Part shown: positions 25,441 to 34,109 of the stretch, piece by piece
Position numbering within the stretch: the first letter of the stretch is position 1
How the letters are laid out: the number at the start of each line of letters is the position of its first letter
Assembly (NCBI RefSeq): GCF_016031625.1
Contig: NZ_JACCHP010000026.1
Location: 1-64,000 of the forward strand
Length of the DNA stretch: 64,000 nt
Direction: 5' to 3'
Source: Bradyrhizobium agreste
Lineage (GTDB): Bacteria; Pseudomonadota; Alphaproteobacteria; Rhizobiales; Xanthobacteraceae
Translations under genes and position numbers: made by a program
Notes under the pieces: generated by a model
Told to the model about the DNA's origin: nothing
The model's database searches: none
The model's input: the letters and a program-made list of their open reading frames with translations, nothing else

Positions 25441-26385
25441 TCAGATCAAATACTGCTTCGTGATGATTTCGCCCAGCCTGGAATTGTCCGCGATGAATTC
25501 CTGAATGAATTCATGCACGCCATGCTGGAAAATGTCGTTCATGTTGCTGTGTTCCAGCCGGTTGCGGATGCCGCGGGCGTGGCGCTGGGCCGGGCCCTGG
25601 CGGCCATAGGCGACGCCGATCTGGTCGAGGTTGCGGACGAGGTTGCCATAGCAGCTGGCGAGCGAGCGCGGCAGCGTGTCGTTGAGGATCAGGAGGTCCG
25701 CGATCAGCCAGGGCTTCAGCGTCTCGCGATAGACCCAGTGATAGGCCGTCAGCGCCGAGACCGATCGCAGGATCGAGCTCCACTGATAGAAATCGAGCGG
25801 CCCGCCGACATGCTCCTCCTCGGGCAGCAGCACGTGGTACTTTACGTCGAGGATGCGCGCGGTGTTGTCGGCGCGCTCGAGGTGCACACCCATGCGCGAG
25901 AACCAATAGGCGTCGTTGCGCAGCATGGTCCGATAGGCCGAGCCGTCGAAGCGTAGCGAGGTCTCCTGCACGAAGCGCAGGAATTTTGCGAGGTCCTCGC
26001 GCGTCGAGGTGCCCTTGCTCCACACCGCCTGAAGCTCGATCCAGGCCGAGTTGATGGTGTCCCACATCTCGCTGGTGAGCGCGGTGCGCACCGAGCGCGA
26101 GTTCAGCCGCGCCGCTTCGATGCAGTTTCGGATCGAGGACGGGTTGTTCTGGGAGAACGAGAGATACTCGACGACGTTGTGCTCGTTGGCTTCCTCATAG
26201 GCCTGATAGAAGCTCGCGGCCACGCCGGCGGTGAGCAGCGCCGAATCCCATTCATTGGTCTTGCCGATATAGGCGGCGGGAAGCGCGGTGACGCGCAGCG
26301 TCGCATCGATGGTGCGCGCGAGATATTCGGCCCGCTCGACGTAGCGGGCGAGCCAGTAGAGGTTTTCGGCGGTTCGCGACAGCAT
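25441..26385 (-). CDS. Alpha-E domain protein (Anbu cluster)
   Basis: The 314-residue, almost entirely helical protein begins MLSRTAENLYWLARYVERAEYLAR, the alpha-E signature with its conserved Glu/Arg helices. It also contains FLRFVQETSLRFDG and the HVLLPEEEHVGGPLDFYQW segment. Alpha-E proteins have no assigned reaction but nearly always pair with the circularly permuted ATP-grasp enzyme, which is encoded 4 bp upstream here. Tight spacing implies translational coupling and probably a complex. Confidence 0.92.
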   Translation of the reverse strand: MLSRTAENLYWLARYVERAEYLARTIDATLRVTALPAAYIGKTNEWDSALLTAGVAASFYQAYEEANEHNVVEYLSFSQNNPSSIRNCIEAARLNSRSVRTALTSEMWDTINSAWIELQAVWSKGTSTREDLAKFLRFVQETSLRFDGSAYRTMLRNDAYWFSRMGVHLERADNTARILDVKYHVLLPEEEHVGGPLDFYQWSSILRSVSALTAYHWVYRETLKPWLIADLLILNDTLPRSLASCYGNLVRNLDQIGVAYGRQGPAQRHARGIRNRLEHSNMNDIFQHGVHEFIQEFIADNSRLGEIITKQYLI

Positions 26386-26389
26386 CTCT

Positions 26390-27829
26390 CTACTCGTCCA
26401 GAATCCAGGTGTCCTTGGTGCCGCCGCCCTGGCTCGAGTTCACCACCAGCGAGCCTTCCTTGAGCGCGACGCGTGTGAGCCCGCCGGGCACGATGGTCGT
26501 GCTCTTGCTGCCCGTGAGCACGAAGGGGCGAAGATCGACGTGACGTGGAGCGAGGCCCGACGCCGTGCAGGTCGGGCAGGTCGAGAGCGCAAGCGTCGGC
26601 TGGGCGATGAAACCTTCCGGCTCGCGCTTGAGCTTGTCGCGGAACGCTTCGATTGTCGCCTTGGTCGCGGCGGGGCCGATCAGCATGCCGTAGCCGCCGG
26701 AGCCGTGCACTTCCTTGACGACGAGCTCGCTCAAATTGTCCAGCACATAAGCGAGGTCCTTCGGCTCGCGGCAGCGCCAGGTCGGCACGTTCTTCAGGAT
26801 CGGCTCCTCGCCGAGATAGAATCTCACGATGTCCGGCATGTAGGAGTAGATCGCCTTGTCGTCGGCGATGCCGGTGCCGACGGCGTTGGCGAGCGTGATG
26901 TTGCCGGCCGCATAGGCCGACATCAGTCCGGGCACGCCGAGCACCGAATCGGGACGGAAGGTGAGCGGGTCGAGGAAATCGTCGTCGACGCGGCGATAGA
27001 TCACGTCGACCCGCTTCAATCCCTCCGTCGTCCGCATGAACACTTCGTTGTTCTTGACCACGAGGTCGCGGCCCTCGACCAGCTCGATGCCGAGCTTGTC
27101 GGCGAGGAAGGAGTGCTCGTAATAGGCGGAGTTGTAGACGCCGGGCGTGAGCAGGGCCACGGTCGGCTCGCTCGATGCGCTTTGCGGCGCGACCGAGCGC
27201 AGTGCTGCGAGCAGCTCGTCGGGATAGCGCTCGACCGGCGCCACCTTGTGGCGGGCGAACAAATCCGGAAACAGCCGCATCATGATCTCGCGGTTTTCCA
27301 GCATGTAGGACACGCCCGAAGGCGTGCGGGCGTTGTCCTCCAGGACGATGAAGTCCTCGGCGTCGACCCGGACGATGTCGATCCCGGCGATGTGCACGTA
27401 GACGTCGTGCGGCACCTGCTGCCCGTTCATCTCGGGACGGAACACCGGGTTCTGGAAGATCAGATCGTCGGGCACGATTTCGGCGCGGAGAATGTCGCGG
27501 CCGTGATAGATGTCGCGCAGGAACATGTTGAGCGCGCGCACGCGCTGCTTCAGGCCCTTCTCCAGCACCGCCCATTCCTTGGCGGACATGATCCGCGGAA
27601 TCACATCGAAGGGGATCAGGCGCTCGGTGGACTCGGAATCGCCATAGACCGCGAAGGTGATGCCGATCCGGCGGAACAGGAGCTCGGCTTCCTGGCGGCG
27701 ATATTCGAGCGCCTCGGGAGGCGTCTCCTTGAGCCAGCGTGCCAGCTCCTGGTAGGCGGGGCGGAGATCCCCGCCAGGAATGTTCATTTCATCAAACGCG
27801 ACTGCCATAGATCCCGACTTGTCCCCCAA
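26390..27829 (-). CDS. Circularly permuted ATP-grasp ligase (Anbu cluster)
   Basis: The protein is 479 residues from 27829; an ATG at 27808 is also plausible. The family pattern is clear: ALNMFLRDIYHGRDILRAEIVP, the conserved GIDIVRVDAEDFIVLEDNARTPSG, NITLANAVGTGIADDKAIYSYMPD and VVKEVHGSGGYGMLIGP, the glycine-rich ATP-grasp loop. It should form an amide bond using ATP, giving an acyl-phosphate intermediate. The acceptor and donor are unknown. It is the first gene of the Anbu-type cluster and overlaps no other gene at its 5' end. Confidence 0.92.
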   Translation of the reverse strand: MGDKSGSMAVAFDEMNIPGGDLRPAYQELARWLKETPPEALEYRRQEAELLFRRIGITFAVYGDSESTERLIPFDVIPRIMSAKEWAVLEKGLKQRVRALNMFLRDIYHGRDILRAEIVPDDLIFQNPVFRPEMNGQQVPHDVYVHIAGIDIVRVDAEDFIVLEDNARTPSGVSYMLENREIMMRLFPDLFARHKVAPVERYPDELLAALRSVAPQSASSEPTVALLTPGVYNSAYYEHSFLADKLGIELVEGRDLVVKNNEVFMRTTEGLKRVDVIYRRVDDDFLDPLTFRPDSVLGVPGLMSAYAAGNITLANAVGTGIADDKAIYSYMPDIVRFYLGEEPILKNVPTWRCREPKDLAYVLDNLSELVVKEVHGSGGYGMLIGPAATKATIEAFRDKLKREPEGFIAQPTLALSTCPTCTASGLAPRHVDLRPFVLTGSKSTTIVPGGLTRVALKEGSLVVNSSQGGGTKDTWILDE

Positions 27830-28086
27830 GGCGTTGCGCCATGAGCCAGGTCGCGTCGGCCTTGATGAGACCGCAACGTCCTGTGGCCATGCGTCAACAG
27901 TGCATGACTTTCATGTGGTAGCAAGGGCCGGGCCAGCGCGATAAGCGTGGAGAGCGGGCATTTGCCGGGGATGGCCGGCAGCGTGCCTGAAAAAATGGCT
28001 GAAGACTGCTTATTTCAGAAGCAAAACCGCGTGACTTCAACGCGTTACCTCGGCAAAGTCGGCGTCACTGGTGAGGGACTTAAGGC

Positions 28087-28824
28087 ATGAGCGAGATCGT
28101 CACGGCGGGCATTCTGGTCATTGGAGACGAAATCCTGTCCGGCCGGACCAAAGACAAGAATATCGGCTTCATCGCCGAATACCTGACCAATATCGGCATC
28201 GACCTGAAGGAGGTCCGCATCGTCTCCGACGACGAGCCCGACATCATCGCCGCGTTGGATGCATTGCGGCATCGCTACACGTACGTCTTCACCACGGGCG
28301 GCATCGGGCCGACCCATGACGACATCACCGCCGATAGCGTCGCCAAGGCGTTCGGCGTCGGCATCGACCACCACCCGGAGGTGGTCGCCCGCTTCCGCGA
28401 GCGCTGGAGCGAGCAAGACCTCAACGAGGCTCGCCTGCGCATGGCTCGCATCCCCGACGGTGCCGAGCTGATTCAGAGCGCGACCATCCTCGCGCCCGGC
28501 TTCAAGATCGGCAATGTCATCGTGATGGCCGGCGTGCCCTCGATCATGCAGGCGATGATGGACATCGTCGCCCCCAAGCTGAAGTCGGGCGTACGCATGC
28601 TGTCCGAGTCGGTTCGCGCCAATGCGCGCGAGGGCGACATCGGCGGCCCCTTAAGGGCGATCGCAGCTGCCCATCCCGACACCATCATCGGCAGCTATCC
28701 CTTCATGGACGAGGAGCAGAAGCCCAACACCAACCTGGTGGTGCGCTCGCGCGATCCGGAGAAGCTCGCGGCGGCAATGGGCGCGGTGAAGGAAATGCTG
28801 GCGGGATTGAACGTCAACCGCTAG
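28087..28824 (+). CDS. Molybdopterin-binding-fold protein (CinA N-terminal/MoaB type)
   Basis: The 245-residue protein contains AGILVIGDEILSGRTKDKN, VSDDEPDIIAALD and TTGGIGPTHDDITADSVA, the MoCF-biosynthesis domain shared by MoaB/MogA and the N-terminal half of CinA. The CinA amidase domain is absent. It is often annotated as a competence/damage-inducible CinA-like protein; some members are nucleotide pyrophosphatases. The 257-bp gap upstream (27830-28086) holds no gene. Confidence 0.85.
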   Translation: MSEIVTAGILVIGDEILSGRTKDKNIGFIAEYLTNIGIDLKEVRIVSDDEPDIIAALDALRHRYTYVFTTGGIGPTHDDITADSVAKAFGVGIDHHPEVVARFRERWSEQDLNEARLRMARIPDGAELIQSATILAPGFKIGNVIVMAGVPSIMQAMMDIVAPKLKSGVRMLSESVRANAREGDIGGPLRAIAAAHPDTIIGSYPFMDEEQKPNTNLVVRSRDPEKLAAAMGAVKEMLAGLNVNR

Positions 28825-28860
28825 CAGGGAATTGCCGGACGAGATTGCAGGAGAAAGGCG

Positions 28861-29388
28861 ATGGCTGGTGAAGCACCGGAACTGAATGCGCAGGAGAAGG
28901 CCGGCAAGGCGTTCCCGGTGTCCTGGGACCAGTTCCACCGGGATTGCCGGGCGCTGACCTGGCGGCTCAACGAGGTCGGCCCGTTCCATGCGGTGATCGC
29001 GATCACCCGCGGCGGCCTGGTGCCGGCCGCGATCGTGGCGCGCGAGTTGGGGGTGCGCGTGATCGATACGGTCTGCATCGCCAGCTATGACCACACCAAG
29101 CAGGGCGAGCTCCAGGTCCTCAAGGGCATTTCGGACGCGACCATGAAGCTCGGCGGCGGCACCGGCAAGGGCCTGTTGATCGTCGACGATCTCGTCGACA
29201 CCGGCAAGACCGGCAGGATGGTGCGCAAGATGCTGCCTGATGCACATTTCGCCACCGTCTACGCCAAGCCGATGGGACGTCCGCTGGTCGACACTTTCAT
29301 TACCGAGGTGTCGCAGGACACCTGGATCTTCTTCCCCTGGGACACCGCGCTGTCCTACCACCCGCCACTGCGCGACGGCGCGGCGTGA
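28861..29388 (+). CDS. gpt: Xanthine phosphoribosyltransferase
   Basis: The 175-residue protein carries the PRPP-binding motif GLLIVDDLVDTGKT near residue 100 and AITRGGLVPAAIVARELGVR. The C-terminal DTWIFFPWDTALSY is typical of Gpt. It salvages xanthine and guanine by adding ribose phosphate in the cytoplasm. It follows the CinA-like gene by 36 bp, with AGGAGAAAGG as ribosome-binding site, and is probably co-transcribed with it. Confidence 0.93.
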   Translation: MAGEAPELNAQEKAGKAFPVSWDQFHRDCRALTWRLNEVGPFHAVIAITRGGLVPAAIVARELGVRVIDTVCIASYDHTKQGELQVLKGISDATMKLGGGTGKGLLIVDDLVDTGKTGRMVRKMLPDAHFATVYAKPMGRPLVDTFITEVSQDTWIFFPWDTALSYHPPLRDGAA

Positions 29389-29392
29389 CCAG

Positions 29393-29460
29393 AGCGAATG
29401 GCGAGCAGCGAATGGCGAGTAGCACCGTCCCCACTCGCCATTCGCCATTCGCCACTCGCC
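29393..29460. repeat. Short palindromic repeat (GCGAATGGCGAGT type), second copy
   Basis: AGCGAATGGCGAGCAGCGAATGGCGAGTAG is followed by the complementary ACTCGCCATTCGCCATTCGCCACTCGCC. It is the same family as 1761-1839. It overlaps the 5' end of the next open frame. Confidence 0.75.
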
Positions 29461-30074
29461 CTCTCCAAAACCGCGTCACCCCCACCGGCGAGATCATCGC
29501 CACGCCGCATCGCGGCCTGTTCACCGGCAATCGCGGCATCATCCACGATCCCGCGACGAAGACGCTGTTGAAGAAGCGCTGGTCGACGCCGGCCTGGATC
29601 ACATGCCTGTGCGAATTCCGCGGCTGGCGGCGGCCGGTGATGGCGCGGCGGAGCTGGACCGAGCTGTTCTTCCTCGACGAGGCGACGGCCTTCGCGGCAG
29701 GACACCGGCCCTGCTTCTTTTGCCGGCGCGAGGACGCCAAACGATTTCGCGCGGCGTGGGAGAAGGGCAATGGTGTGAGCGAAGTCAGCGCGAAGGCGAT
29801 GGATGCCGTTTTGCATCGGCAGCGCCTCGATCGCGGCCGCAAGCAATTGCACCCGCTCCCGATGCCGCTGGCGGACCTGCCCGACGGCGCGATGGTGCAG
29901 CAGGGCGAAGACAGCTTTCTGGTGATGCAGGGACAGGCGCTGCTGTGGTCGCCGGCGGGCTACGCGTCGCATGCACGCCTGGTCGATCAGGCGATGTTGC
30001 TGACGCCACCTTCCACGCTGCGCGCCATCATGGCCGGCTATCGGCCCGTGCTGCATCCGACGGCGTCGGGCTGA
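29412..30074 (+). CDS. Conserved hypothetical protein with CFFCRR motif
   Basis: The frame gives about 220 residues. Conserved-looking blocks are RVTPTGEIIATPHRGLFTGN, ELFFLDEATAFAAGHRPCFF and the Cys pair in CFFCRREDAK, and LHPLPMPLADLPDGAM. I know this as a conserved family without a named function; the Cys pair could bind metal. The first 15-20 codons come from a palindromic repeat, so the true start may be further in. It follows gpt closely and may be in the same operon. Confidence 0.65.
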   Translation: MASSTVPTRHSPFATRPLQNRVTPTGEIIATPHRGLFTGNRGIIHDPATKTLLKKRWSTPAWITCLCEFRGWRRPVMARRSWTELFFLDEATAFAAGHRPCFFCRREDAKRFRAAWEKGNGVSEVSAKAMDAVLHRQRLDRGRKQLHPLPMPLADLPDGAMVQQGEDSFLVMQGQALLWSPAGYASHARLVDQAMLLTPPSTLRAIMAGYRPVLHPTASG

Positions 30075-30092
30075 AGTACCGACGCCTCGTGA

Positions 30093-31115
30093 TCACCCCA
30101 GTCTCTCGCGCGCCAGCGCCGCCCCCGCGCCGAGCGCCATCAGCTTGGCTTCGGCGATCTCGCGCCGCATCGGCGCCATGCCGCAATTGGTGGTGGCGAT
30201 GATGTTGCTCTTCGGCACGAATTGCGACACCGCCTCGATCACCTTCACGACGTCCTCGGCGGTCTCGACCGTGTCGCTGGCGACGTCGATGACTCCGGCC
30301 TGCACGATCTTGTTCTTGAGCAGCGCGAGCAGGTCGAGCGGCACCTTGGAATTGCGGCACTCGATCGCGACCTGCTGGATCGGGCTCGCGTCGATGGCCG
30401 GGAAGATCTGCTCGTATTGCCGCCATTGGCTGCCGAGCGTCTCCTTCCAGTCGGTGTTGGCCTTGATGCCGTAGCCGTAGCAGATGTGCACGGCGGTGGC
30501 GCAGCTGAGGCCCTGCGCGGCGCGCTCGAGCGCCTTGATGCCCCAATCGTTCACCTCGTCCATGTAGACGTTGAAGGCGGGCTCGTCGAACTGCACGAGA
30601 TCGACGCCGTCGGCCTGCAAGGCCTTGGCTTCCTCGTTCAAGAGCTCGGCAAAGGCAAAGGCCATCTTCACCCGATCGCCATAATAGCGGTCGGCAATGG
30701 TGTCGATGATGGTCATCGGGCCGGGCAGCGTGAATTTCAGCTGCTTCTTGGTGTGCGTGCGCGCGACGCGCGCCTCGAAGTCGTGGACGCGGCCCTTCAG
30801 CCGGAGTGGGGCGACCACCTGCGGCACCATTGCCTTGTAGCGGTCTTTCCGGATTCCCATCTCGACCTTGTGGGCGAAATCGATGCCCTCGATCTTCTCC
30901 AGGAAGCCGTGCACGAAATGCTGCCGCGCCTGCTCGCCCTCGGTAACGATGTCGATGCCGGCGTCCTCCTGGATCTTCAGCCAGATCAGCGTCGCATCGC
31001 GCTTGGCGCGGGCAAGCTCGTCGCCTCCGGACTTCCAGGGCGCCCAGAGCATGTTGGGCTCGGCGAGCCATTCCGGCTTCGGCAAGGAGCCGGCGATCGT
31101 GGTTGGAAACAGCAT
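30093..31115 (-). CDS. Cobalamin-independent methionine synthase (MetE C-terminal-like) protein
   Basis: From MLFPTTIAGSLPKPEWLAEP (ATG 31115, GGGAGG upstream) the protein is 340 residues. It matches the UROD/MetE-like beta-barrel with likely zinc ligands in AVHICYGYG, ECRNSK and TTNCGMAPM. It is half the length of true MetE because the N-terminal domain is absent. Such short 'methionine synthase II' proteins often use other methyl donors. It is divergent from the isomerase gene. Confidence 0.85.
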   Translation of the reverse strand: MLFPTTIAGSLPKPEWLAEPNMLWAPWKSGGDELARAKRDATLIWLKIQEDAGIDIVTEGEQARQHFVHGFLEKIEGIDFAHKVEMGIRKDRYKAMVPQVVAPLRLKGRVHDFEARVARTHTKKQLKFTLPGPMTIIDTIADRYYGDRVKMAFAFAELLNEEAKALQADGVDLVQFDEPAFNVYMDEVNDWGIKALERAAQGLSCATAVHICYGYGIKANTDWKETLGSQWRQYEQIFPAIDASPIQQVAIECRNSKVPLDLLALLKNKIVQAGVIDVASDTVETAEDVVKVIEAVSQFVPKSNIIATTNCGMAPMRREIAEAKLMALGAGAALARERLG

Positions 31116-31215
31116 GGCGGCCCTCCCGGCTGGTTGTTGCCCCCCTTCCTGCCATGACTTAACGTCGAGGTACAGAACAACGAAAGTCGCCATAACCCCG
31201 GCGGATGGAAACCCC

Positions 31216-31824
31216 ATGATCGAATTCTTCTTCGACTGTTCCAGCCCGTGGACTTATCTCGCCTTCCACAACATCCAGCCGCTGGCGAAAGAGCTCGGCG
31301 CCGACATCACCTGGCGTCCGATCCTGGTCGGCGGCATCTTCAATACGGTCAATCCGAGCGTCTACGCCCAGCGCGAGAAGCCGGTGCCGCTGAAGGCGCG
31401 CTACATGAAGAAGGACCTCGCCGACTGGGCGCGCTCGGCGGGCCTTGCCATCAAGATGCCGCCGACGGTGTTTCCGGTGAACAGCGTCAAGGCGATGCGC
31501 GGCTGCGTCTGGCTCGGTCAGGACATGGTGCCGTTTGCGAGATCAGTGTTCGAGACCTATTGGGGCGAGGACAAGGATATCTCGCAGGATGCGGTGCTCG
31601 CGGAGATCTGCAGGAAAGTCGGCATCGACGAGCAGAAGTTCTTCGCCGGCATTGCCGAACAGGGCATCAAGGACCAGCTCAAGGCCAATACCGAGGAGGT
31701 CATCGCGCGCGGCGGCTTCGGTTCGCCGACGATCTTCGTGAACAAGACCGACATGTATTTCGGCAATGACCGCCTGCCGCTGATCCGCGAAGCGCTCTTG
31801 CGCAGCAAGGCGAGCGCAGCCTGA
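31216..31824 (+). CDS. 2-hydroxychromene-2-carboxylate isomerase-like (DsbA/kappa-GST fold)
   Basis: The 202-residue protein begins MIEFFFDCSSPWTYLAFHN, the Ser-containing active-site motif of the family, with WRPILVGGIFNTVNP and the C-terminal GSPTIFVNKTDMYFGNDRL. These glutathione-dependent isomerases act in aromatic compound breakdown. The stop codon overlaps the start of the next gene (ATGA), so the two are translationally coupled. Confidence 0.88.
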   Translation: MIEFFFDCSSPWTYLAFHNIQPLAKELGADITWRPILVGGIFNTVNPSVYAQREKPVPLKARYMKKDLADWARSAGLAIKMPPTVFPVNSVKAMRGCVWLGQDMVPFARSVFETYWGEDKDISQDAVLAEICRKVGIDEQKFFAGIAEQGIKDQLKANTEEVIARGGFGSPTIFVNKTDMYFGNDRLPLIREALLRSKASAA

Positions 31825-32801
31825 TGGTGCGCGCCGTCGTCTGCCGCGAACTCGGCGCGCCCGAACGTTTGCGTCTGGAAGAGTTTCCGCCCCGCGCGCT
31901 GAAGCCGGGCGAGGTCCGCGTCGCGATCCGCGCCGCCGGGCTGAACTTTCCCGACGTGCTGATGGCCGCCGGCGAATACCAGCTCAAGCCGGAGCTGCCG
32001 TTCACGCCGGGTGTGGAAGCTGCCGGCGACGTCACCGAGGTCGGGCCGGAGGCAACGGGCGTTGCGGTTGGCGACAAGGTCATCGTCAAGATGCGCTTTG
32101 GTGCCTTCACCGATGAAGCGGTGGTGATGCCGTCGCAGCTCACCCCAAAACCGTCCACGTTCGACTATGCGGAGGCCGCGACCTATCTCGCCGGCCACGG
32201 CACCGCCTATCACGCCTTAATCGATCGCGGCCGGGTCGAACCGGGCGAGGTGCTGCTGGTCCACGGCGCCGGCGGCGGCGTCGGCCTTGCCGCGGTCGAG
32301 ATCGGCAAGATGCTGGGTGCGACCGTGATCGCGACCGCCTCCAGCGACGAGAAGCTGGCGATCGCGAAATCGCGTGGCGCCGATCATCTCATCCGCTACG
32401 ACCGCGAGCCGTTTCGCGATGCCGTCAAGCGCATCACTGACGGCCGCGGCGCCGACGTCGTGTTCGACCCCGTCGGTGGCCAGGTCTTCGAAGATTCGAT
32501 GCGCTGCATAGCCTGGGGCGCGCGGCTTTTGGTGATCGGCTTCACCGGCGGCATCGGCTCGGCCAGGACCAATCTCCTGCTGATCAAGGGCGCCAGCGTG
32601 CTCGGCGTGCGCGCCGGCGAAGCGGTGCGCAGGAATCCTGCGCTCGGCGAGGTCCGCCTGAAAGCGCTCGTGCAATGGGCGGAGGAGGGCAAGCTGCGCC
32701 CCAACGTCTCGCACCGCCTACCGCTGGAGGATTACGCCAAGGCGATGCGGCTGCTGATCGATCGCAAGGCGATCGGACGCGTGGCACTGGTGATGGATTA
32801 G
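31824..32801 (+). CDS. NADPH:quinone reductase/zinc-independent alcohol dehydrogenase family
   Basis: The 325-residue medium-chain reductase has the N-terminal substrate domain (AAGLNFPDVLMAAGEYQ), the nucleotide motif VHGAGGGVGLAAVEIGKMLG, and ADVVFDPVGGQVFEDSMR. No zinc-binding cysteines are seen, as usual for quinone oxidoreductases. It is co-translated with the isomerase upstream. Confidence 0.9.
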   Translation: MVRAVVCRELGAPERLRLEEFPPRALKPGEVRVAIRAAGLNFPDVLMAAGEYQLKPELPFTPGVEAAGDVTEVGPEATGVAVGDKVIVKMRFGAFTDEAVVMPSQLTPKPSTFDYAEAATYLAGHGTAYHALIDRGRVEPGEVLLVHGAGGGVGLAAVEIGKMLGATVIATASSDEKLAIAKSRGADHLIRYDREPFRDAVKRITDGRGADVVFDPVGGQVFEDSMRCIAWGARLLVIGFTGGIGSARTNLLLIKGASVLGVRAGEAVRRNPALGEVRLKALVQWAEEGKLRPNVSHRLPLEDYAKAMRLLIDRKAIGRVALVMD

Positions 32802-32811
32802 TTTCTACCGC

Positions 32812-32911
32812 CGTCATTCCGGGGCGATGCGGAGCATCGAACCCGGAATCTCGAGATTCTCAGGTGCGCAAGCGCGCACCATAGTTCTCGCTACGCGAGC
32901 CCCGGAATGAC
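32812..32911. repeat. Double REP-like palindrome
   Basis: CGTCATTCCGGGGCGATGCGGAGCATCG... is paired with ...GCTACGCGAGCCCCGGAATGAC. A GGTGCGCAAGCGCGCACC hairpin lies within. It separates the two convergent units. Confidence 0.8.
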
Positions 32912-32917
32912 CATAGG

Positions 32918-33808
32918 CTATTTATACTCCCGCTCCGTCCACCACGGGAAATAGTCCGGCATGTCCGTCGAGACCTTGTTCTTGAACTGCGCCGGACGCT
33001 TCTCCAGGAACGCCACCACGCCTTCCTTGACGTCGTCGGAGCGGCCGCGGGCATAGATGCCGCGGCTGTCGACCTTGTGGGCTTCCATGGGATCGTCGGC
33101 GCCCATCATGCGCCACATCATCTGGCGGATCAGCGCCACCGACACCGGCGCCGTCTTGGCGCAAAACTCTTTCGCCAGCGCACGTGCGGTCGGCAGCAGA
33201 TCGTCCGGCGGGACCACCTTGCTGACGAGACGGCCGGCGAGCGCTTCCTGGGCCGGGAAGACGCGGCCCGAATAGCACCATTCCAGCGCCTGCGAGATGC
33301 CGACGATGCGCGGCAGGAACCAGCTCGAGGCCGCCTCGGGCACGATGCCGCGCTGGGAGAACACGAAGCCGAAGCGCGCGGCCTCCGAGGCGATGCGGAT
33401 GTCCATCGCGAGCTGCATGGTGACGCCGATGCCGACCGCCGGGCCGTTCACCGCGGCGATCACGGGCTTGAGGCACTTGAAGATGCGCAAGGTCACCTGG
33501 CCGCCGCCGTCGCGCACCTGCGGGTCGCTGTAGTCGACCTTGCCGTCGGGGAGGCGCTTCACCGGCCCGCGCCGCGCGTCGCGGTCGAACGTGTCGGCGC
33601 CGGAGGAGAGGTCGGCGCCCGCGCAAAAGCCGCGGCCGGCGCCGGTGACGATGATAGCGCGGACATTGTCGTCCTTGTCGGCGGCGTCGAACGCGTCGAT
33701 CAGTTCGGCTTGCATCTGCGCGTTGAAGGCGTTGAGCTTGTCGGGCCGGTTCAGCGTGATGGTGAGGATCTGATCGGCGATCTCGTACTTGATCGTCTCA
33801 TACGCCAT
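32918..33808 (-). CDS. Enoyl-CoA hydratase/isomerase (crotonase) family
   Basis: The 296-residue protein shows LTITLNRPDKLNAFN, the oxyanion-hole motif IIVTGAGRGFCAGADLSSG and AVNGPAVGIGVTMQLAMDIRIA. The catalytic Glu region FSQRGIVPEAASSWFLP matches hydratase-type crotonases. It likely acts in fatty-acid or aromatic acid breakdown. It stands alone between repeat elements. Confidence 0.9.
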   Translation of the reverse strand: MAYETIKYEIADQILTITLNRPDKLNAFNAQMQAELIDAFDAADKDDNVRAIIVTGAGRGFCAGADLSSGADTFDRDARRGPVKRLPDGKVDYSDPQVRDGGGQVTLRIFKCLKPVIAAVNGPAVGIGVTMQLAMDIRIASEAARFGFVFSQRGIVPEAASSWFLPRIVGISQALEWCYSGRVFPAQEALAGRLVSKVVPPDDLLPTARALAKEFCAKTAPVSVALIRQMMWRMMGADDPMEAHKVDSRGIYARGRSDDVKEGVVAFLEKRPAQFKNKVSTDMPDYFPWWTEREYK

Positions 33809-33860
33809 GGTGGTTTCCTTCCTTTGTTTTTCGCTGCACAGATGGGCAGGCTTGAGTTTT

Positions 33861-34026
33861 CCTTACCCTCCCCTGGAGGGGGAGGGTCGATCGCGCGAAG
33901 CGCGAGCGGGGTGGGGTGATCTCTCCCCTCGGGCAGTGTCGGATGTGGAGAGACCGTCACCCCACCCCGTCTCACATTTTCGCTGCGCTCCATGTGAGCC
34001 GACCCTCCCCCTCCAGGGGAGGGTAA
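33861..34026. repeat. Large palindromic repeat, second copy of the 19161 family
   Basis: CTTACCCTCCCCTGGAGGGGGAGGGTCGATCGCGCG starts one arm and CCCTCCCCCTCCAGGGGAGGGTAAG closes the other. The GACCGTCACCCCACCCCG core is shared with 19161-19280. It fills most of the 301-bp gap 33809-34109. Confidence 0.75.
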
Positions 34027-34109
34027 GCAAGAGGCTCCGAATGCTGCCTGTCCCAAATCATCCAGGCTTGCGCCTAAAGGGCGCTCTGCCCCGGATGACG
34101 AGAGCGTTG

